64,000 nt of DNA from Clostridia bacterium (GTDB lineage: Bacteria; Bacillota; Clostridia; Oscillospirales; Acutalibacteraceae). Numbering within the stretch: position 1 is the first letter of the stretch; every line of letters begins with the position of its first letter. The stretch lies in NCBI GenBank assembly GCA_017430535.1, contig JAFRMR010000003.1, positions 434,001 to 498,000 of the forward strand, given 5' to 3'. A program made the position numbers and the translations under genes. Below the pieces are notes generated by a model. It was not told where the DNA came from and did no database searches. It was given only the letters and a program-made list of their open reading frames with translations. Shown piece after piece: positions 59,663 through 64,000 of the stretch.

Positions 59663-60283
59663 TTAATCGCCGGCCTCAAGGGCACCGGTGATGGTATCAA
59701 CATAAGTATCAAGCAATGTTGACTCTTCATCTGCCGGGGCACTTACATAAACAGGCCTGTTTCTGAAGGAAAAAATCTGATTTGAATTATAGGTTTTGCC
59801 GCTGTTATCGGCAACAGTTAAATCAACACGGATAGACTGGGCCAAAGCGCCAGAGCCCTGGTTGAGCACAGTTAATGAGAAGCCCTCAACACCGGAACAG
59901 AAGGGATCTGTTATTTTATCGGCAGTTAAATCAGCTTTTGCGGATGATGTGCCGGCAGAGCCGAAATAAATGGCTTTGCCGCCGGGATCATACCTGAAGG
60001 CACAAACATCTTCGCCGTTATCAAAATAGATAATGCCGTTGCCCTCATAATCATAAACAGTTATGCCTTTACTGCAGCCCATAAAATACTGCTGAAACTG
60101 TGACATAGCGGTCTGAGATTTATACTGAACATTAATCTGCCTGTCAACACTGGTGAACATATTGCTGCCGGCGGACATAACCATAAACACGCCTATGGCA
60201 ACAACACCCAGCAGGGCAAAGGAAATAATCAGCTCCACAAGGGAAAAGCCCTTATTGTTTTTTTGTTTAAACCTTTTTCTCAT
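59663..60283 (-). CDS. Type IV prepilin-like protein
   Basis: Protein of 206 residues. MRKRFKQKNNKG is a basic leader ending in the prepilin peptidase site G|FSLVE, followed by a 20-residue hydrophobic helix (LIISFALLGVVAIGVFMVMS) with the conserved Glu5. The rest is a beta-rich head (VYDYEGNGIIYFDNGEDVCA). I prefer the ATG at 60283 because AGGTGA lies 7 nt upstream; a GTG four codons before has no site. Co-linear with the other prepilin and the DUF5057 gene. Confidence 0.9.
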   Translation of the reverse strand: MRKRFKQKNNKGFSLVELIISFALLGVVAIGVFMVMSAGSNMFTSVDRQINVQYKSQTAMSQFQQYFMGCSKGITVYDYEGNGIIYFDNGEDVCAFRYDPGGKAIYFGSAGTSSAKADLTADKITDPFCSGVEGFSLTVLNQGSGALAQSIRVDLTVADNSGKTYNSNQIFSFRNRPVYVSAPADEESTLLDTYVDTITGALEAGD

Positions 60284-60303
60284 TAAAAGACTCACCTGAT
60301 ATA

Positions 60304-60804
60304 TTATACAAAATTATGTTCGCCGGTAGTGCGATAAAGTGTGATGGTGTGAACGGTTAAAGACTCAAGGTTAATAACTTTACTGCTCCAGCCTTCACTA
60401 TGATCGGCGCCACCGTATTTAAGGGTTTTGATTGCTCCGGTATCGCCGTTAAAGCGGATTTCAAGATTATTCTCTTTAACATTATTGGCGCTGTCTATTG
60501 TGACCTCAAGGGAGTTATTGCCGACCTGTTCGGATTCATAAGCATTACCGGCAGCATCCACGAGCTCGCAGAAATAGCATCCGTCATCCTCGCTGTAGCG
60601 GAGAACAAAGGTATTCTTTCTGCCGCTCATAGCGTTGATTTTGCTTTGGGAAATCATGCCGTCAATGGTTTTGGCCGCCTTTAAAGATCTGGCATTATAC
60701 ATAGTGCGCAAGGATGTGGCGGTTACGCCCACGGCTACAATGAGAATAGCAACAACAACTATGAGCTCTATCATTGAAAAACCTTTGTTATTATGTTTTG
60801 CCAT
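60304..60804 (-). CDS. Type IV prepilin/pseudopilin-like protein
   Basis: Protein of 166 residues. MAKHNNKG|FSMIELIVVV is a textbook prepilin leader and N-terminal helix with Glu5; TSLRTMYNARSLKAAKTIDGMIS is the continuation of the long pilin helix and SEDDGCYFCELVDAAGN begins the head, with a Cys pair. It looks like a GspH/FimT-type minor pseudopilin. GGAGG precedes the ATG at 60804. The next gene starts 9 nt beyond its stop minus leader. Confidence 0.92.
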   Translation of the reverse strand: MAKHNNKGFSMIELIVVVAILIVAVGVTATSLRTMYNARSLKAAKTIDGMISQSKINAMSGRKNTFVLRYSEDDGCYFCELVDAAGNAYESEQVGNNSLEVTIDSANNVKENNLEIRFNGDTGAIKTLKYGGADHSEGWSSKVINLESLTVHTITLYRTTGEHNFV

Positions 60805-60821
60805 TCTCAAAGTTCCTCCTT

Positions 60822-60960
60822 TAAAATCAATGCGTAATTCGCAATGCGCAATGCGCAATTAAGGGGAGCAAAGCTCCGAATTGTGTTATGCTCACTCATA
60901 TCCTGTGTGGCGGGCGGATAATATCCGCCCCTACATCAGCATAATATGAATTGCGGTGCA
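60822..60960. repeat. Modular repeat inserted inside the pilin operon
   Basis: A tandem GCAATGCGCAAT-type stretch, AAGGGGAGCAAAGCTCCGAATTGTGTTATGCTCACTCATATCCTG, then GGCGGGCGGATAATATCCGCCCCTAC. It lies between the minor pilin gene and the 791-residue gene, with no clear terminator or promoter of its own. Confidence 0.7.
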
Positions 60961-60974
60961 ATACATTATTAAAA

Positions 60975-63350
60975 TCAATCGTCTTCGGTGGTTCTGTTCC
61001 AGTTCTGATATCCGACAAGGTCGGTTACAGTCCAGGCGTTGCCGAATTTTTCTTCTTCCATTTCGGCATTATTGATATAATCGGAAATACTGGAACCGTC
61101 ACCGGCTTTTGCCTGATAAGCAAACTTAACACTATCGGGATTTTTATTGAGGACTGCGCCCTGCTTAAGTTCAAGATCTCCGTGAGAGATAAGCAGACCG
61201 TCAAACTCAACGCCGTCAACGGTAACATTACCGGTGGTAACTATAAGACAGACCTTTTCGGGATGGCTGCCGGTGGGAACAATCCTGTTGTTACCGGAAG
61301 AATTCTTTACATAAAAAGTCTGATGATTCGAAGCGTCTTTTTTAATCTCAACAGGACCGTTAGCGGCTATTGCAACAACATTGCCGTCACCGTCATAATA
61401 AACCTGATAAGGATCGTTACCGTCAAGGTTTTCAAGATCCTCACTGAGGATATAATTAACGGGGTTCTCGGGGTCATCATCGGCCGAAGCCTGATTGAGA
61501 GAGGTTATCATGTTAATATATTCCTGCTGAGTACTGTCAGCATAGGAATTAAGGAACTGCAGGTCCGAGACATTAAGATAATCACCTAAATTAACCTCGT
61601 TGGTATCGTCTTTATACCAGTGAACACCGGCATTGCTGTTGGCGGCTGTGCTCTGGGTAATGCTGACATACTCGTTAACATAAGACTTAACACTATCGGG
61701 ATAATGCCTGAAATAATCCTTGAAATATTCACTTGCATGCTCGGGGGTATCAAACTCGGCGAAGCAATATACCATACTGTCTCCGCCGGGGAAGACCTCA
61801 ATTACGGCTTTTACGGAAGAAATACCGTAATCGCTGAGCTTTTCGCCGTAGTCGCCGAGCTCGCGCTTCCAGAGCTTGGCATCTGAAATATAGAAACCGT
61901 CATTGGGATACTGTTCAGTATCCGGATTCTGGATAGCGGCAAACTCATCAACGGACATAGCAACAGGGTTTGAGGTCATATCGGTACGGGTGCCGTGGTA
62001 GATATAATAGTTGGCGCCCAGGGTACCGTCAATATCAATAAGGTAAGCGGTCTGGTCCGGCTTAACGGCAACGGACTGACCGGTAACCACGGTATTGGTA
62101 GTGCCAACAAAGGCATAGCCCGCAAGGGAAAGAGACTCAAGAGCGGACATATCCAGCTCTGCATTTTTGCCGTTTACGAGGATAGCACTGCTCTTATCGG
62201 AATTAAGAGGAACGGGATTGCCGCTGAGGTCAAGAACCCCTCCCCTGCTGTTGCCGAAGCCGAAATATGAGCCGCCGAGAACAGCACGGGAATTATAGCC
62301 TTTAAGCTCAAGGTCATCGGCAATATAAGTATTGCCGAGAAGCTGTACAGAGCTCCTGGAATCAACAACTATATCATTTGCCCAAAGATTGTTATTCTCA
62401 TCAACTATGAGCCTGGCATCGGGTTTATTGACATTGCCGGCAACTTTGATAGCGCCGCCTTCGGGCTTACCGGTGGCATCGTTATAATGGCCCAGCACAT
62501 TGGTACCGCTGCCGGTGAAATGCATCTTAGAACCGGCGCCGCTTAAATCTGCGCCCTGGCCGAAGTAGCTGTCACCGTAAATTTCACAGTTACCCTGACC
62601 GGCACCCTGATAAAGCCATCCCTTAATAATACAGGCGCTGTTGATATTCGCCTCATATGTATTATTGGAATAACCAATCTGGGGGTAATCAATGGTGATA
62701 TCGGTGGTAACGGTGGTGGTGCGCCCCTCTTTGGTATATTTAACGGAAACACCTTTGAGGATAATGGGATCCGGTTTTTTTTCATCAGCTATAGCGCCGC
62801 TTAAATTCTCCGCAACACCTTTGTTGGGAACGCCCTCATCGGGAGGATCGCTGACAAACACCTCAACATCAGCACCGAGGCGGTCACTGACAAGGGCGCT
62901 GAGAACATCAACATCATAAGTGCCGTTCACTTTATCAAAGAGAACGAGCAAGCCACTTGTGGACATACCTGCGGTCTGCTGACGCCAACCGGGTGAGTTA
63001 TTATCATCACCGGCAGGGTCATAATAGGCGTTTGCGATGTAGTCCCTGTAATTCTGCTGGAACTGCAGAGTAACATTTGAGCCGTAGTCATTATACTTAA
63101 CAAGGGTGTTATCATAAGAGGACACAATGGACTCAGAGCACAATTCCTGAAGGCCGGCACTGACCTCATCTATTACGGCGGAAGCGTCATAAAGATTCTG
63201 CTTACCTTTACGGTCCGACGCCCTCATCTCAAAGCCGGTGTAGGAGAGCATAAGCAATACGGAGCCAAAGGCGGTAAGGAACATAATTGCTACCAAAACG
63301 GTAACAATGCCCGCGCCTTTATTATCTTTAATTAACGCTCTGATTTTCAT
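60975..63350 (-). CDS. PilX-like minor pilin fused to a large external domain
   Basis: Protein of 791 residues. N-terminus KDNKG|AGIVTVLVAIMFLTAFG is a prepilin-type cleavage site and hydrophobic helix but lacks Glu5, as in PilX/tip-type minor pilins. Then come coiled linker, and a large beta-rich part with GDSYFGQGADLSG, VLGGSYFGFGNSRGG and LLGNTYIADDLELKG repeats resembling a beta-helix (bactofilin- or adhesin-like), then AFVGTTNTVV. It ends with TDLVGYQNWNRTTEDD. Presumably surface-exposed; adhesive function is inference. GGAGG-like AAACCTCC complement precedes the ATG. Confidence 0.82.
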   Translation of the reverse strand: MKIRALIKDNKGAGIVTVLVAIMFLTAFGSVLLMLSYTGFEMRASDRKGKQNLYDASAVIDEVSAGLQELCSESIVSSYDNTLVKYNDYGSNVTLQFQQNYRDYIANAYYDPAGDDNNSPGWRQQTAGMSTSGLLVLFDKVNGTYDVDVLSALVSDRLGADVEVFVSDPPDEGVPNKGVAENLSGAIADEKKPDPIILKGVSVKYTKEGRTTTVTTDITIDYPQIGYSNNTYEANINSACIIKGWLYQGAGQGNCEIYGDSYFGQGADLSGAGSKMHFTGSGTNVLGHYNDATGKPEGGAIKVAGNVNKPDARLIVDENNNLWANDIVVDSRSSVQLLGNTYIADDLELKGYNSRAVLGGSYFGFGNSRGGVLDLSGNPVPLNSDKSSAILVNGKNAELDMSALESLSLAGYAFVGTTNTVVTGQSVAVKPDQTAYLIDIDGTLGANYYIYHGTRTDMTSNPVAMSVDEFAAIQNPDTEQYPNDGFYISDAKLWKRELGDYGEKLSDYGISSVKAVIEVFPGGDSMVYCFAEFDTPEHASEYFKDYFRHYPDSVKSYVNEYVSITQSTAANSNAGVHWYKDDTNEVNLGDYLNVSDLQFLNSYADSTQQEYINMITSLNQASADDDPENPVNYILSEDLENLDGNDPYQVYYDGDGNVVAIAANGPVEIKKDASNHQTFYVKNSSGNNRIVPTGSHPEKVCLIVTTGNVTVDGVEFDGLLISHGDLELKQGAVLNKNPDSVKFAYQAKAGDGSSISDYINNAEMEEEKFGNAWTVTDLVGYQNWNRTTEDD

Positions 63351-63372
63351 AATAAAACCTCCGGAAAAGGGT

Positions 63373-64000
63373 TTATTTTAACTTGGATGCTTCAAGCGTG
63401 TGTATGGGAGAAGCGCCCTCCTGGTTTACTGTGCCTTTATCATAAATATATATAACAACATTATAGAAACGGTCTTCTTTTTCGGTTTTGACAAGCTGGT
63501 TTCTTTCGTCTGACTGCTTACTGAAATAGAACCAGCCGCCTGCGGAAGGCTTTTTAATCTTATAGGTAAAGGAACTAATCTGGGTATCGGCGCTGGAGCC
63601 AAAACGCCTGTTGGCATTTGTATAAACGTTCCTCATATTCTCTGCAAGAGTACCGTCTGCCTGAGTATCAAGATTTAACCTGCTGTTGTGGTATTCATTT
63701 ATAATAAGCTTATACTGTGAATCGTTATACTTGACTTCATTCCACTTGGTGGCAACGGTATCTGCACTGACAAACTTGCCGTCATCACCTAAAACCATAG
63801 GAATCTGCTTAACAAGGAACAGCTTGAACTTCAAATCTGATTCGGAGTTATTATAATCAACATAAATATTTATGGTTTCGGTATCTTCAAGATTCTCATA
63901 GAAGGGATAATACATAAGATAACAGGCAACCTCTTTATCAAAAGAAGCTATGTGATAACTTTCGGGGAAAATGCTGAAGGAATACTCCATTTCTCTCTTT
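63373..64000 (-). CDS. Pilin-operon protein, C-terminal part only
   Basis: At least 205 residues in view, running off the right edge. The visible ATG at 63990 is probably internal because the frame is open to the last base of the window and no good ribosome site precedes it. The chain (FPESYHIASFDKEVACYLMYYPF, INIYVDYNNSESDLKF, WFYFSKQSDERNQLVKTEKEDRF) looks like the head of another pilin-like or pilus-assembly protein. It is 22 nt upstream of the PilX-like gene in the same operon. Confidence 0.7.
   Translation of the reverse strand, partial: KREMEYSFSIFPESYHIASFDKEVACYLMYYPFYENLEDTETINIYVDYNNSESDLKFKLFLVKQIPMVLGDDGKFVSADTVATKWNEVKYNDSQYKLIINEYHNSRLNLDTQADGTLAENMRNVYTNANRRFGSSADTQISSFTYKIKKPSAGGWFYFSKQSDERNQLVKTEKEDRFYNVVIYIYDKGTVNQEGASPIHTLEASKLK

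Noticed and set aside
61620..61886. Plus-strand frames across the PilX-like gene
   Set aside because: Antisense shadows of a well-supported 791-residue gene.

Overview
The window looks like a chromosomal contig of a gut-type, low-to-mid-GC anaerobic Clostridia member, most likely Oscillospiraceae/Ruminococcaceae. Evidence: strong purine-rich ribosome binding sites, TTGAMW/TATAAT promoters with 17-nt spacers, a SAM-I riboswitch, tRNA genes with encoded CCA, NADP-type GdhA, and families common in that group (DUF2130, DUF2804, DUF2975/YozG, DUF5057). I see no rRNA, no CRISPR array, no complete phage or insertion sequence. Species cannot be named from the sequence.

Layout. 1-7.7 kb: probable alpha-mannosidase start, NifU-like protein, gdhA, a CofE-like ligase, a 1.5-kb islet bounded by 56-bp direct repeats (dead hicA, intact hicB, small HTH gene, candidate small RNA), then riboswitch-controlled metK with a GT2 glycosyltransferase, and a HAD phosphatase. 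7.9-17.7 kb: NfeD/SPFH pair, GH2 glycosidase, and a uvrB-uvrA-kinase-hypothetical operon. 17.7-22.9 kb: a long hairpin array leading into tRNA-Pro(CGG), a second partial tRNA 3' end, a secreted-type esterase, relics of a conjugative element, and surface proteins. 22.9-34.3 kb: ceramidase-like hydrolase, zinc-ribbon and DUF2130 proteins, a DUF2975/XRE/oxidoreductase/hydrolase operon with a palindrome-flanked promoter, and a membrane protein/FAD desaturase-like/ferredoxin reductase/pyrophosphatase operon. 34.4-43.8 kb: DUF2804, class III aminotransferase with TetR regulator, lipases, DUF4097 protein, tRNA-Thr and tRNA-Tyr, Ntn-type amidase. 43.8-52 kb: metallo-hydrolases with small secreted proteins in two divergent operons, lipoproteins, sialidase-like and GtrA-like proteins, and a wall-anchored protein with C2H2-like fingers lying between 20-bp inverted repeats. 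52.4-64 kb: a type IV pilin-like operon ending in a 2,421-residue DUF5057-type secreted protein.

How the parts relate. Core metabolism (glutamate dehydrogenase, SAM synthesis, nucleotide excision repair, pyrophosphatase) is mixed with glycan and ester hydrolases (GH38-, GH2-, sialidase- and NahK-like proteins, several alpha/beta hydrolases) that fit a host- or plant-glycan niche, and with an envelope programme (signal peptides, sortase-type tails, pilins).

The most unusual signals are non-coding. A 280-bp structured element occurs twice, 96% identical, each copy sitting in the loop of an intrinsic terminator. Arrays of dissimilar short hairpins separated by a constant heptamer-like spacer sit beside tRNA genes. 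Modular intergenic repeats and a possible invertible cassette around the zinc-finger-like surface gene complete the list.
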